Assembly: GCA_017469945.1 (NCBI GenBank)
Contig: JAFUFI010000014.1
Location: forward strand, 1-64,000
Length of the DNA: 64,000 nt
Reading direction: 5' to 3'
Origin: Lachnospiraceae bacterium
GTDB taxonomy: Bacteria; Bacillota; Clostridia; Lachnospirales; Lachnospiraceae
This document shows, piece by piece, positions 23,685 through 32,924 of the stretch. The notes beneath the pieces are model-generated. The model was not told the origin of the DNA. It made no database searches and was given only the letters and a program-made list of their open reading frames with translations. The translations under genes were made by a program, and so were the position numbers. Position 1 is the stretch's first letter, and every line of letters starts with the position of its first letter.

Positions 23685-25871
23685 TTACTTAGTAGTATTT
23701 TTCTTTGATTTCTTGATAGGTGTATTTCTCCGGATTCTTTCCTCTATCACCTTAGCAAGCTCCGTCTCCGTATAAGGGATAAACTTAAGTACGGAAACCG
23801 ATAAGGGCGCAATTTTAACGGTAATTGACTGAGCCCTTCCGTCGGACTGGTTATCGATAGCCCGCTTTATCTGTGGATTGGCAATTCCGCTTCCGCCAAA
23901 GATCTTGTAGTCCGTGTTTAGTATCTCTTTGTATTTCCCTTCGTAGGGAACTCCGGTCTGGATTGTCTGCTCTATACCTGCAAAGTTTGCAACACAGACT
24001 ATCATATCTTCGGGATCGTCTGTTTTTCTGACAAAGGAAACGTAGCAACCCTCTCTGTTTAGGTTGCTGAGCCACTCAAAGCTCTCCGGATTTTCGTTTT
24101 CCGAAGAAAGCGCAGGCTCAGAAATATAAAGCTTATTTAATGCAGCACAAAGACCCTCCGAAGCCTTGCTGAAGCTCTCGGATACAAGCTTATATCCCGG
24201 ATGCAGGTATGAATAGCAAAGAGAAAGCCTAAGTGAAGCCAGCCTCTGCTCCTCGTTTCCCGGGAAAAGATCAAGAAGTCCTCCGCCCTTTACCAAAAGC
24301 TCGTCCGTCATAGGAAGTATGAACTTTTCAGCGTATGAATATACAAGCTCGTCGGTCAGCTTATTTTGAAGGCCTCCGCGCTCAATAGGGTCATGGGAAA
24401 TATAATCAAAGTATTCCCCGATAAAGCCCTCATTCCATTTATAGTCAAAGCCGTATCCGTTAAGGTCCTGGGATACGGTCATTCCCTGGTGGGCCGAGGA
24501 GTCCTCCGCCATAACGCAAAGGCCTTTTCTTACGGCCTTGGCTTCTTTAATAAACTCCTTGATAAAGGTTATAGCTTCAAGGTTTTCATTGTTTCCGTAG
24601 ATATTGGGGATCCACTCTCCCGGGCCTTTTCCGTAATCAAGATAGATCATCTGCGCAACGCCGGAAACGCAGATTCCGTCGGCATGAAACTCCTTTAAGA
24701 AATAGAGTCCGTTTGACAGAAGGAAGCTGATAACTTCGCCCCTGCCGTACTGAAAGAGGCCTCTTTTGCCATCCTTAGACAGTCCCTGCTTGGGGTCGGC
24801 ATGCTCGTAAAGATAAGTTCCGTCAAAGCGCTTAAGGCCGGCTTCCTCTAAGCCAAAGCCCGAGGGCATCCACTTAAAGATAACGCTGATCCCCTGGCCG
24901 TGAAGAGCATCCACGATCATCTTGAGATTGTTTTTAAAGCCGATACCCGGATTTATCTCATAAAAATTGCTGCAGATTTTATCTCGTTTTTCAAAATATG
25001 CCTGTACGCTTAAAAGAGCGCAGGTATAACCGGATTCTTTTATCTCGGCGATAAGATTAGCGATATCCTTTTTAAGCTGCTTTGCATTAGAGGAAAAGCG
25101 ATCGTAGGAAACTTCATAGATCAGCATATCCTTAGGATCTTTTTTCCTTGACATGAAGGCTTTGTCGGTCCAGTTAAAGGCTCTTTCTTCACTGATAACG
25201 GAAGTCCCGTTTTCTACTCTGAGAGCGTAGGGATCGTTCTTTTTAAGGATGATATCGCCCTTTAATTTGATTTCGTATTGATATTTCTGGTTTTCGAAAT
25301 TGCCGGGGATAAAAAGCTCAAATACTCCTCCGCTTCTTCTTTTCATCTGATAGACGCGCCCGTCCCAGCCGTTAAAATCTCCAATAACGCTTACGCGTAA
25401 AGCAGAAGGAGCCCAAAGAGTAAAGTTTACTCCCGCCTCCCCGTCAAGCTCCATTGGATGAGCTCCGAAGTAATCCTGCGCATTAAAAAGCTTACCTGTT
25501 TCAAATTTTTTAATATCAGCTTCCTTGATTACGGATCCGTGTCTGTAAGGGTCACCCACAAAGCAAACCTTATCCTCGATTCCTTCACCTTCGTAGGTTA
25601 CTTTATATGTATAATTATTAACGTTTTTTTCGGGTAAAAGGATAGCGAAATATCCGTCATCATCCGCTATCTCCATAGGAGATACGGTAGTGTTCCCACT
25701 TTGGGAAACCCATTTGATGCTACAGCCTTTGGCTCCGGGAAAATATGCCTGGATAAGAGTCTGGCTTCCGTGTTTATGGGGGCCGAGAAGGTCCTGCGGA
25801 TGGTCGCATTCGGAGTAGATGATTTCCTCGATATCAGCCCAGTTCATGAGTTTATAAAGCTTTTTATTCAT
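23685..25871 (-). CDS. Catalytically degenerate glycogen branching enzyme homologue (GH13, GlgB-like pseudoenzyme)
   Basis: The 728-residue protein has the GlgB layout: N-terminal modules, a CBM48 domain (about 145-215; FTLWAPSALRVSVIGDFNGW), a GH13 barrel (about 245-560) and a C-terminal beta domain. GlgB-specific text is kept, such as RFDGTYLYEHADPKQG and IYLDYGKGPGEWIPNIYGNN. Yet subsite -1 residues are gone. Region I DWVPAHF is KWMPSGF (D to K333, H to G338). Region II DGLRVDAV is DGICVSGV (R to C401, nucleophile D to S403). The region IV HDE site is replaced. Only the region III Glu (456) remains. It probably binds glucan rather than cleaving it. ATG 25871; mscS follows. Confidence 0.88.
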   Translation of the reverse strand: MNKKLYKLMNWADIEEIIYSECDHPQDLLGPHKHGSQTLIQAYFPGAKGCSIKWVSQSGNTTVSPMEIADDDGYFAILLPEKNVNNYTYKVTYEGEGIEDKVCFVGDPYRHGSVIKEADIKKFETGKLFNAQDYFGAHPMELDGEAGVNFTLWAPSALRVSVIGDFNGWDGRVYQMKRRSGGVFELFIPGNFENQKYQYEIKLKGDIILKKNDPYALRVENGTSVISEERAFNWTDKAFMSRKKDPKDMLIYEVSYDRFSSNAKQLKKDIANLIAEIKESGYTCALLSVQAYFEKRDKICSNFYEINPGIGFKNNLKMIVDALHGQGISVIFKWMPSGFGLEEAGLKRFDGTYLYEHADPKQGLSKDGKRGLFQYGRGEVISFLLSNGLYFLKEFHADGICVSGVAQMIYLDYGKGPGEWIPNIYGNNENLEAITFIKEFIKEAKAVRKGLCVMAEDSSAHQGMTVSQDLNGYGFDYKWNEGFIGEYFDYISHDPIERGGLQNKLTDELVYSYAEKFILPMTDELLVKGGGLLDLFPGNEEQRLASLRLSLCYSYLHPGYKLVSESFSKASEGLCAALNKLYISEPALSSENENPESFEWLSNLNREGCYVSFVRKTDDPEDMIVCVANFAGIEQTIQTGVPYEGKYKEILNTDYKIFGGSGIANPQIKRAIDNQSDGRAQSITVKIAPLSVSVLKFIPYTETELAKVIEERIRRNTPIKKSKKNTTK

Positions 25872-25922
25872 TAGAATTACCCCTTGAATCTAAATTATAA
25901 AAAATACTTAAAACCAGTATTT

Positions 25923-25955
25923 ATTTTACCATAAAGTAACTATATATGGTAAAAT
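25923..25955. promoter_or_regulatory. Inverted-repeat operator/promoter between the divergent GlgB-like and 95-aa genes
   Basis: ATTTTACCATA (25923-25933) and TATGGTAAAAT (25945-25955) are perfect 11-bp arms around an 11-nt spacer. Each arm contains TAAAAT, a usable -10, on opposite strands, so the same palindrome could hold both divergent promoters and a repressor site. Confidence 0.55.
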
Positions 25956-26033
25956 AGTTTGGAAATTTGAGTAGAAAATTGTATGAATTTTTCGAACAAT
26001 TTTACTAAGAATATCTTTAAGGAGCAATTTGAA

Positions 26034-26318
26034 ATGACCGACGAACAAAAGAAAATGCTTGATAGAATTAATAAATATGCAGAACAGGTTTTAGGCGATA
26101 TCGACCCCCAAAAGACAAGGGTTTCGATACAGCTCGAAGCCTTAAAGCCTATTATGAACGTAATCGCCAAGGAACAGGGTAAAGATGTGACCGATATCTT
26201 TATCGAATATATGGATCTTGCAAGCGAAGCTTCCGTAGCCTCGGACAATAAGATGCGCGAAGCACTTAAAGACTTAAGCGAAGGCGACGGCTCAAATCCC
26301 CCTCTGCTCTACAGATAA
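26034..26318 (+). CDS. Conserved hypothetical protein (94 aa)
   Basis: The start at ATG 26034 (MTDEQKKMLDRINKYAEQVL) is chosen because AAGGAGCAATTT precedes it; an upstream frame to 25983 lacks a site. The protein looks helical and acidic, with ALKPIMNVIAKEQGKDVTDI in the middle and a proline-rich end GDGSNPPLLYR. There is no cysteine and no membrane segment. It is transcribed away from the GlgB-like gene across a shared palindrome and closed by a strong terminator. Not recognised. Confidence 0.75.
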   Translation: MTDEQKKMLDRINKYAEQVLGDIDPQKTRVSIQLEALKPIMNVIAKEQGKDVTDIFIEYMDLASEASVASDNKMREALKDLSEGDGSNPPLLYR

Positions 26319-26320
26319 CA

Positions 26321-26368
26321 AAAACCTCTTTGAGATTTTGGTTTAACCATTTCCCAAAGAGGTTTTTT
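26321..26368 (+). terminator. Bidirectional intrinsic terminator
   Basis: AAAACCTCTTTG (26321-26332) pairs with CAAAGAGGTTTT (26355-26366) and is followed by TT. The stem is 12 bp. It lies 2 nt after the 94-aa gene and 50 nt from the end of the convergent serA, serving both. Confidence 0.88.
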
Positions 26369-26417
26369 ATTTACTAACTCGTTTTAATGGAATTTCAGTA
26401 AAATTTTTTAGTTTCTA

Positions 26418-27581
26418 TTATTTTACTACGCGTACGCGGAATACACCGTCAACTGCAGCCATCTCTTTGATGACGTCATCGGAAGCAGCGCTCTCAATGT
26501 CGAACATTGTTACAGCGTACTCTCCTTTTGACTTGTTTACCATGTCAGAGATATTGATGCCATGCTTACCGAATACTCCGGTAAACTGAGTGATCATGTT
26601 TGCGATATTCTTGTGGAATACTGCAACTCTTCCTTCCTTTACACAAACTCCCATGTCAATTGCGGGATAGTTAACGGAATTCTTGATAGTTCCGTTTTCA
26701 AGGTAATCCATAATCTCCTGAACCGCCATAACAGCGCAGTTATCTTCAGATTCCTCGGTTGATGCTCCAAGATGAGGAGTAAGGATCACACCTTCCTTTC
26801 CGGCTGTTGTGGGATTTGCAAAGTCAGAAACATATCTCTTAACCTGACCGTTCTTAAGAGCTTCAAGCATATCTCCCTCATCAACAAGAAGGTCTCTTGC
26901 GTAGTTGATCACAACAACGCCCTTCTTCATCATTGAAATGGCTTCTCTGTTGATCATTCCCTTAGTGGAATCAAGAAGAGGGACATGAATTGTGATATAG
27001 TCGCAGTTAGCGTAAATATCTTCTACTTTCTCAACATGCTTAACTTCTCTCTTAAGGCTCCATGCAGCGTTAACAGAAAGGTAAGGATCGTATCCGTATA
27101 CTTCCATTCCAAGGCTGATCGCAGCATTTGCAACCTTTACACCGATAGCGCCAAGTCCGATTACGCCAAGTTTCTTGCCGTAGATCTCGGTACCTGCAAA
27201 GTTCTTCTTTTCTTTCTCAGCGGTCTTAGCAATATTCTCGTCTCCGGCATTTGCCTTACACCATTCGATACCGCCTACGATATCTCTTGCTGCGAGGAAC
27301 ATTCCCGCAAGAACAAGCTCTTTAACACCGTTTGCATTAGCGCCGGGAGTATTGAAAACAACGATTCCCTTTTCAGCACACTTATCAAGAGGAATATTGT
27401 TGACTCCGGCACCTGCTCTTGCTACTGCAAGAAGGTTGTCGGATAATTCAAGCTCATGCATGGAAGCGCTGCGTACAAGTACGCCGTCAGCATCCTCGAA
27501 TTTATCGGTAACACTGTAATTGCTTGTAAGATTGGAAAGGCCAACCTGAGCAATAGGATTTAAGCAATTAATCTTATACAT
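26418..27581 (-). CDS. serA: D-3-phosphoglycerate dehydrogenase
   Basis: SerA oxidises 3-phosphoglycerate to 3-phosphohydroxypyruvate, the first step of serine synthesis. The 387-residue protein has the NAD motif GLGAIGVKVANAA, the catalytic-loop YARDLLVDEGDML and PHLGASTEESEDNCA. A C-terminal ACT domain (about 315-387; GVFGKHGINISDMVNKSKG) likely mediates serine feedback. It follows serC by 13 nt in the order serC-serA. The lack of an intervening domain makes it the short ACT-type SerA. Confidence 0.95.
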   Translation of the reverse strand: MYKINCLNPIAQVGLSNLTSNYSVTDKFEDADGVLVRSASMHELELSDNLLAVARAGAGVNNIPLDKCAEKGIVVFNTPGANANGVKELVLAGMFLAARDIVGGIEWCKANAGDENIAKTAEKEKKNFAGTEIYGKKLGVIGLGAIGVKVANAAISLGMEVYGYDPYLSVNAAWSLKREVKHVEKVEDIYANCDYITIHVPLLDSTKGMINREAISMMKKGVVVINYARDLLVDEGDMLEALKNGQVKRYVSDFANPTTAGKEGVILTPHLGASTEESEDNCAVMAVQEIMDYLENGTIKNSVNYPAIDMGVCVKEGRVAVFHKNIANMITQFTGVFGKHGINISDMVNKSKGEYAVTMFDIESAASDDVIKEMAAVDGVFRVRVVK

Positions 27582-27594
27582 ATCTTTGCTCCTT

Positions 27595-28677
27595 TTATGA
27601 ATTCTCTTTTTCGAACTTTTCCATAAACTCTACAAGCTTCTGCACGCCTTCGATGGGCATAGCATTGTAGATACTTGCTCTCATACCGCCGACGGTTCTG
27701 TGGCCTTTAAGGTTAACAAATCCGGCTGCAGTAGCTTCCTTAACGAACTTAGCATCAAGCTCTTCGTTTCCGGTTACGAAAGGAACGTTCATAAGAGAAC
27801 GGGAAGCGGGCTCAACGGTTCCCTTAAAGAGCTTGCTCTTGTCGAGGAAATCGTAAAGGATCTTTGCCTTCTCTTCGTTATGCTTCTTCATTGCTTCAAG
27901 TCCACCCATTTTCTTGAGCCACTTGAACACCTTGCCGCAGATATAGATTGTGTAGCAAGGAGGAGTGTTGTAAAGTGAATCGTTGTCTGCCTGAGTCTTC
28001 CACTTCATCATAGTGGGAGTTCCGGGAAGTACATCATCGGTAATAAGGTCTTCTCTGATGATGGCGATAACGCATCCTGCAGGGCCTACATTCTTCTGTA
28101 CTCCGCCATATACAACGCCGTACTTGGTTACGTCGATAGGCTCTGAAAGGAAGCAGGATGAAATATCGGATACAAGGATCTTGCCCTTTGTATTGGGAAG
28201 AGTCTTGTACTTTGTTCCGTAGATTGTATTGTTCTCACAGATATAAACATAGTCCATATCATCTGTGATAGGAAGGTCTGAACAATCGGGGATATATGAA
28301 AATGTCTTGTCAGCTGATGAAGCAAGCTCTACAGCCTCTCCGTAAATTTTTGCTTCCTGATAAGCTTTCTTTGCCCACTGGCCGGTAATGATGTATCCTG
28401 CTTTCTTGTTCTTCATAAGGTTCATAGGAACCTGTGCAAAGAAAAGTGAAGCTCCGCCCTGAAGGAAGAGAACCTTGTAGTTGTCGGGAATATTCATAAG
28501 CTCGCGAAGGTCTTTCTCTGCGTCTTTGATGATTGCATCGTAAACCTTTGATCTGTGGCTCATCTCCATAACCGACTGACCGCTTCCCTGATAATCAAGC
28601 ATCTCGGCTGCGGCTTCCTTTAATACTTCCTCGGGAAGCATCGCGGGACCTGCTGAAAAATTAAAAACTCTGGACAT
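27595..28677 (-). CDS. serC: Phosphoserine aminotransferase
   Basis: SerC transfers an amino group from glutamate to 3-phosphohydroxypyruvate. The 360-residue protein starts MSRVFNFSAGPAMLPEEVLK at ATG 28677; CAAGGAGG lies 9 nt upstream. The PLP lysine is in YGGVQKNVGPAG. SHRSKVYD and RTVGGMRASIYNA are family signatures. It is transcribed before serA. A promoter can be drawn about 110 nt upstream. Confidence 0.95.
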   Translation of the reverse strand: MSRVFNFSAGPAMLPEEVLKEAAAEMLDYQGSGQSVMEMSHRSKVYDAIIKDAEKDLRELMNIPDNYKVLFLQGGASLFFAQVPMNLMKNKKAGYIITGQWAKKAYQEAKIYGEAVELASSADKTFSYIPDCSDLPITDDMDYVYICENNTIYGTKYKTLPNTKGKILVSDISSCFLSEPIDVTKYGVVYGGVQKNVGPAGCVIAIIREDLITDDVLPGTPTMMKWKTQADNDSLYNTPPCYTIYICGKVFKWLKKMGGLEAMKKHNEEKAKILYDFLDKSKLFKGTVEPASRSLMNVPFVTGNEELDAKFVKEATAAGFVNLKGHRTVGGMRASIYNAMPIEGVQKLVEFMEKFEKENS

Positions 28678-28784
28678 TTGCAAATATCCTCCTTGCATAT
28701 TATTAGTCCTTGCGGACAAAATTTTGATTGTTTACGCTTTTGCTTTAACGCGTTAATATTATGCACTTCTAAATCTTAAAATAT

Positions 28785-28813
28785 AGAATAACTGTATCTT
28801 TACAAAAAATCAA
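28785..28813 (-). promoter_or_regulatory. Possible serC-serA promoter
   Basis: Minus-strand TTGATT (28808-28813), 17-nt spacer and TATTCT (28785-28790), about 108 nt upstream of serC. Moderate match only; no T-box or other leader motif was found in the remaining leader. Confidence 0.4.
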
Positions 28814-28822
28814 GATAAGAAA

Positions 28823-28859
28823 TTACAAATATAATGAATATTTATTCATATTTTTGTAA
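28823..28859. terminator. AT-rich hairpin between ilvB copy 2 and serC
   Basis: TTACAAATATA-ATGAATA-TT-TATTCAT-ATTTTTGTAA folds into one nearly continuous stem just after the second ilvB stop. There is very little GC, so termination is uncertain. It could separate ilvB from serC-serA. Confidence 0.35.
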
Positions 28860-28868
28860 CTTTAGTCA

Positions 28869-30554
28869 TTAAACCTCTTTTTTGGCAAGATCGTCTCCGT
28901 CAAATACCTCGCTGATAGGTGCTCCGGCGGGTACCATAGGAAATACCTTGTCATCCTCAGGGATCACGCACTCAATAAGAACAGGCTTCTTAAGCGCAAT
29001 AGCTTTTCTGAAGGTCTCTTCTGCTTCCTCGGGCTTTGTGATCCTGAATGCAGCGCAGCCTAAAGCCTCGGCTACCTTGCAGTAATCGGTAGCATCGTCA
29101 AGAATAGTCTGAGAATATCTCTTTCCGTAGAAAAGAGTTTGCCACTGACGAACCATTCCGAGTACGCTGTTGTTGATAACAACCTCAATTATCGGAATAT
29201 TGTATCTAGAAGCGGTTGCCATCTCGTTCATATTCATTCTAAAGCAGCCGTCTCCTGCTATATTTATGCAGATATCATCAGGTCTTCCCACCTGAGCTCC
29301 GATACATGCTCCGAGACCGTATCCCATTGTTCCGAGACCTCCGGATGAAAGGAAGGTTCTGGGCTTTGTATATGTATAATACTGAGCGGCCCACATCTGA
29401 TGCTGTCCTACGTCTGTGGTAATTACAGCCTTTCCTTCTGTCACCTTGTCGATTGTCTCGATTATATAAGGGCAGGAAAGCTTGCTTCCGTCATACTTAA
29501 GAGGATACTTCTCCTTAAGAGAGGCAATTCTTTCCATCCACTCTTTATGGTTCTGCTTAGGGATAAGCTCGTTAAGCTCTGTAAGAGTTGCCTTAAGGTC
29601 TCCGATAAGGCATGCATCAACGCGGATATTTTTATTTACCTCTGCGGCATCAATATCGATATGAACAATCTTTGCATTCTCTGCAAACTTCTTGGGATTA
29701 CCGATTACACGGTCCGAGAACCTCGCGCCAAGAGCAAGTAACAGGTCGCACTCGCTAACGCCAAGGTTTGAAGTCTTTGTTCCGTGCATACCGATCATAC
29801 CGGTATAGCGGGGTGACTTTCCGTCAAAAGCGCCCTTACCCATAAGGGTATCGCAAACCGGGCAATCAAGAAGTTCCGCAAGCTTAGCCACCTCTTCGGA
29901 AGCTTCGGATATGATAGCTCCGCCTCCAAGGTAGATAAAGGGCTTATGAGCTTTGCTTAAAAGCTCGGCTACTTCCTGAAGCTCGTTCTTTGTATACTTC
30001 TTTACCCTCTCTTCGCATCTTACAACTGGCTTAGGCTCAAACTCGGTAACCGCCGCGGTTACGTCCTTTGTAATATCCACAAGAACAGGACCGGGTCTGT
30101 CGCTCGTTGCGATCTTAAACGCCTTACGAAGAGTATCAGCAAGGTCGTTTATATTCTTAACGATGAAGCTATGCTTGGTAATAGGCATAACAACGCCTGC
30201 GATATCAACCTCCTGGAAAGAGTCTTTACCGAGAGCGGGAAGGTTTACATTGGCGGTAATAGCAACTACAGGTACCGAATCCATATAAGCTGTAGCAATA
30301 CCGGTAACAAGGTTTGTTGCACCGGGGCCGGATGTGGCCATGCAAACACCAACCTTACCGGTAGCTCTTGCATAACCGTCGGCAGCATGCGCTGCGCCCT
30401 GCTCGTGGCTTGTAAGAATATGGCGGATCTCGCTTTGGTGCTTATAAAGGGCATCGTAAATGTTTAAGATGCTTCCGCCGGGGTAGCCGAATACGGTGTC
30501 GACGCCCTGTTCCTTTAAACATTCGATAACGATTTCTGAACCATTAAGTTGCAT
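28869..30554 (-). CDS. ilvB: Acetolactate synthase large subunit, biosynthetic type (second copy)
   Basis: The 561-residue protein has the canonical acetohydroxyacid synthase plan: VFGYPGGSILNIYDALYKH with SHEQGAAHAADGYARATGK (catalytic Glu), TSGPGATNLVTGIATAYMDS, and the TDP site GDGCFRMNMNEMATASRYN, with VLGMVRQWQTLFY. It is closer to standard IlvB than the operon copy at 10861. ATG at 30554 is preferred because TTGGAGA lies 6 nt before it; a TTG four codons upstream overlaps that site. No ilvN is adjacent, so it must borrow a small subunit or work alone. Confidence 0.95.
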   Translation of the reverse strand: MQLNGSEIVIECLKEQGVDTVFGYPGGSILNIYDALYKHQSEIRHILTSHEQGAAHAADGYARATGKVGVCMATSGPGATNLVTGIATAYMDSVPVVAITANVNLPALGKDSFQEVDIAGVVMPITKHSFIVKNINDLADTLRKAFKIATSDRPGPVLVDITKDVTAAVTEFEPKPVVRCEERVKKYTKNELQEVAELLSKAHKPFIYLGGGAIISEASEEVAKLAELLDCPVCDTLMGKGAFDGKSPRYTGMIGMHGTKTSNLGVSECDLLLALGARFSDRVIGNPKKFAENAKIVHIDIDAAEVNKNIRVDACLIGDLKATLTELNELIPKQNHKEWMERIASLKEKYPLKYDGSKLSCPYIIETIDKVTEGKAVITTDVGQHQMWAAQYYTYTKPRTFLSSGGLGTMGYGLGACIGAQVGRPDDICINIAGDGCFRMNMNEMATASRYNIPIIEVVINNSVLGMVRQWQTLFYGKRYSQTILDDATDYCKVAEALGCAAFRITKPEEAEETFRKAIALKKPVLIECVIPEDDKVFPMVPAGAPISEVFDGDDLAKKEV

Positions 30555-30593
30555 ATCTTTCTCCAATCTATCCTTTTTTCTTTTTTAAGTGTC

Positions 30594-30747
30594 GATGATT
30601 ACCTGCACTTTAATGCCCCCGGCACCGCCTCTCGGCTATGAGGTCCTCGTGGCAGCGGTACTAAGCTCAAAATTTGCTTACGCAATTTTTCGCTAAGTGC
30701 CGGCCTCGGACACATTGCCGGTGACATTTAAAGTGCAGGTAATCATC
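30594..30747. repeat. Palindromic intergenic unit 2 (154 bp, perfect 20-bp terminal inverted repeats)
   Basis: GATGATTACCTGCACTTTAA (30594-30613) is exactly repeated in inverted form at 30728-30747. An inner CCGGCA/TGCCGG pair continues the stem. Inside lie hairpins such as AAAATTTGC-TTAC-GCAATTTT (about 30669-30690). It shares TACTAAGCTC and TCGCTAAGTGC, in the same order, with unit 3. No ORF. It occupies most of the 335-bp ilvD-ilvB gap. Confidence 0.85.
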
Positions 30748-30901
30748 TCTGGTCAAATTAATACAAGAATTACGTATACATTACGAAAATATGCAAATGG
30801 TTCCTCAAGGGGAAACATAAGCCAAATCGCCTCTGCTCCTCGTGCATACTTTCTTAGGTATGTCGTAACTTATATTTTAATATATAAATACTGATTACGG
30901 T

Positions 30902-32572
30902 TTACTTGCGAGGGAGTTCGAGGACGGCGCCGCGGTTTCCGCTGGTTACGAGCTCGCGGTATCTTGCAAGATATCCGGTAACTTCTCCCTTGTCTACAGG
31001 CTTCCACTCAGCGCGCCTTCTTGCGAGTTCCTCGTCGGAAACCTTCATGTTAAGAGTCATCTCAGGAATATTGATAGAGATGATGTCTCCTTCGCGCACA
31101 AGAGCGATAGGTCCTCCTACTGCAGCTTCAGGGGATACATGTCCGATTGATGCTCCTCTTGATGCACCGGAGAAACGACCATCGGTTATAAGCGCTACTG
31201 ATGAGCCAAGCCCCATACCTGCAATTGCGGATGTGGGATTGAGCATCTCTCTCATACCGGGTCCACCCTTAGGTCCTTCGTTCCTGATAACAACAACATC
31301 TCCGGGAACAATCTTTCCGCCGCGGATTGCAGCGATAGCATCCTCTTCGCACTCAAATACCCTTGCAGGGCCTTCATGTACCATCATCTCGGGTACAACG
31401 GCGCTTCTCTTAACAACCGATCCGTCGGGAGCAAGATTTCCTTTAAGCACCGCAAGACCGCCGGTCTTTGAGTAAGGGTTGTCTATAGGTCTTATAACCT
31501 CGGGATTAAGATTCTTGGCATTCTTAATATTCTCGCCCACAGTCTTACCTGTAACAGTCATACAGTCAAGATTTAAAAGGCCAAGCTCAGCAAGTTCGTT
31601 CATAACGGCATATACGCCGCCTGCCTCGTTTAAGTCCTCCATGTAAGTAGGGCCTGCGGGAGCAAGGTGACAAAGGTTAGGAGTCTTCTCGCTTATAGGA
31701 TTTGCAAAAGCAATATCAAAGTCAAAGCCGATCTCATGTGCAATCGCAGGTAGATGAAGCATTGAGTTTGTAGAGCATCCTAAGGCCATATCTACAGTAA
31801 GAGCGTTTAAAATAGCCTCTTTGGTCATAATATCTCTGGGACGGATGTTCTTTTCGAGCATCTCCATAACCTTCATTCCGGCATGCTTAGCAAGCTTGAT
31901 TCTCTCGGAATAAACGGCAGGGATTGTTCCGTTTCCGCGAAGTCCCATACCGAGAGCCTCTGTTAAACAGTTCATAGAATTTGCGGTATACATTCCCGAG
32001 CAAGATCCGCAGGTAGGACAAACCTTCTGCTCAAACTCGCAAACTTCCTCTTCAGTCATATTTCCGGCTGCGTGTGCTCCTACAGCCTCGAACATCGAAG
32101 AAAGACTTCTCTTCTGACCTTTAACGTGACCTGCAAGCATCGGTCCACCGGATACAAATACGGTAGGAACATTGATTCTTGCGGCTGCCATTAAAAGACC
32201 CGGTACGTTCTTGTCACAGTTAGGAACCATTACAAGACCGTCAAACTGATGAGCAAGAGCCATGCACTCGGTTGAGTCTGCAATAAGGTCTCTTGTTACA
32301 AGAGAATACTTCATTCCTACATGTCCCATCGCGATTCCGTCGCAGACAGCGATTGCAGGGAACACAACAGGTACACCGCCCGCCTCGGCTACGCCCAGCT
32401 TAACAGCATTAACTATCTTATCAAGGTTCATATGACCCGGTACGATCTCGTTGTACGAGCTTACGATACCGATCATGGGCTTTTTCATTTCTTCTTCGGT
32501 AAATCCCAACGCATTGAAGAGGGATCTGTGCGGCGCATGCTCTACGCCACTCTTTACATTATCACTACGCAT
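30902..32572 (-). CDS. ilvD: Dihydroxy-acid dehydratase
   Basis: IlvD dehydrates 2,3-dihydroxy-isovalerate or -methylvalerate to the 2-keto acid, in Val/Ile synthesis. The 556-residue protein has the Fe-S cysteines in [14 protein letters not shown] and [19 protein letters not shown] and the active-site region [19 protein letters not shown]. The length is typical. It lies between palindromic units 3 and 2, downstream of leuB and upstream of the second ilvB. Confidence 0.96.
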   Translation of the reverse strand: MRSDNVKSGVEHAPHRSLFNALGFTEEEMKKPMIGIVSSYNEIVPGHMNLDKIVNAVKLGVAEAGGVPVVFPAIAVCDGIAMGHVGMKYSLVTRDLIADSTECMALAHQFDGLVMVPNCDKNVPGLLMAAARINVPTVFVSGGPMLAGHVKGQKRSLSSMFEAVGAHAAGNMTEEEVCEFEQKVCPTCGSCSGMYTANSMNCLTEALGMGLRGNGTIPAVYSERIKLAKHAGMKVMEMLEKNIRPRDIMTKEAILNALTVDMALGCSTNSMLHLPAIAHEIGFDFDIAFANPISEKTPNLCHLAPAGPTYMEDLNEAGGVYAVMNELAELGLLNLDCMTVTGKTVGENIKNAKNLNPEVIRPIDNPYSKTGGLAVLKGNLAPDGSVVKRSAVVPEMMVHEGPARVFECEEDAIAAIRGGKIVPGDVVVIRNEGPKGGPGMREMLNPTSAIAGMGLGSSVALITDGRFSGASRGASIGHVSPEAAVGGPIALVREGDIISINIPEMTLNMKVSDEELARRRAEWKPVDKGEVTGYLARYRELVTSGNRGAVLELPRK

Positions 32573-32608
32573 AGTTTTCTCCTTTGTATAAGTTTCAAAG
32601 TAACTCGA

Positions 32609-32878
32609 AATGCAAGTACGTATATGTTAGTTTCTGACCACTGGATGGAGCACTTAGCGAGAGGCACGTGCTAAAATCGGTCCCGGCGAAATTGTTCGAG
32701 CAGCTCGCCATGATGAGGCGAGCGTTGCGCTCGCCCTAAAATCCGAGTTGTAGCCTTACTCACAATCGCGCAACAAGTTGCGCGACTTAGTTGGAGCCGG
32801 GCGATTTTGTACTTAGCAAAGTGACTCGAGCTTAGTAGCGGAATCCTTGCGAAGAAACTAATATAACGTAATTGCATT
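32609..32878. repeat. Palindromic intergenic unit 3 (about 270 bp, compound)
   Basis: Imperfect ends: a left arm of about 27 nt containing TTAGTTTCT and a right arm containing AGAAACTAA (about 32853-32878). Inside are strong stems: GCTCGCC-ATGATGA-GGCGAGC (32703-32723), the mutually exclusive GGCGAGCG-TTG-CGCTCGCC (32717-32735) and TCGCGCAAC-AA-GTTGCGCGA (32766-32785). It shares TACTAAGCTC (32837-32828) and TCGCTAAGTGC (32660-32650) with unit 2, on the opposite strand. No gene was seen in this 352-bp leuB-ilvD gap. Confidence 0.78.
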
Positions 32879-32924
32879 GAGTTTTATAATCTATAATTTT
32901 GAATCAATTTAAAATTAGAAATCT

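Noticed and set aside
23685..25871. Ordinary glgB annotation
   Set aside because: The overall match is GlgB, but subsite -1 residues, including the nucleophile, are replaced, so a branching function should not be assumed.
30567..30901. T-box riboswitch upstream of ilvB copy 2 or other amino-acid genes
   Set aside because: No AGGGTGGNACCGCG antiterminator element and no specifier stem was found upstream of ilvB, ilvD, leuB, serC or argH.
32609..32878. CRISPR array or insertion sequence
   Set aside because: The stems are all different, there are no regular spacers, and no transposase frame is present.
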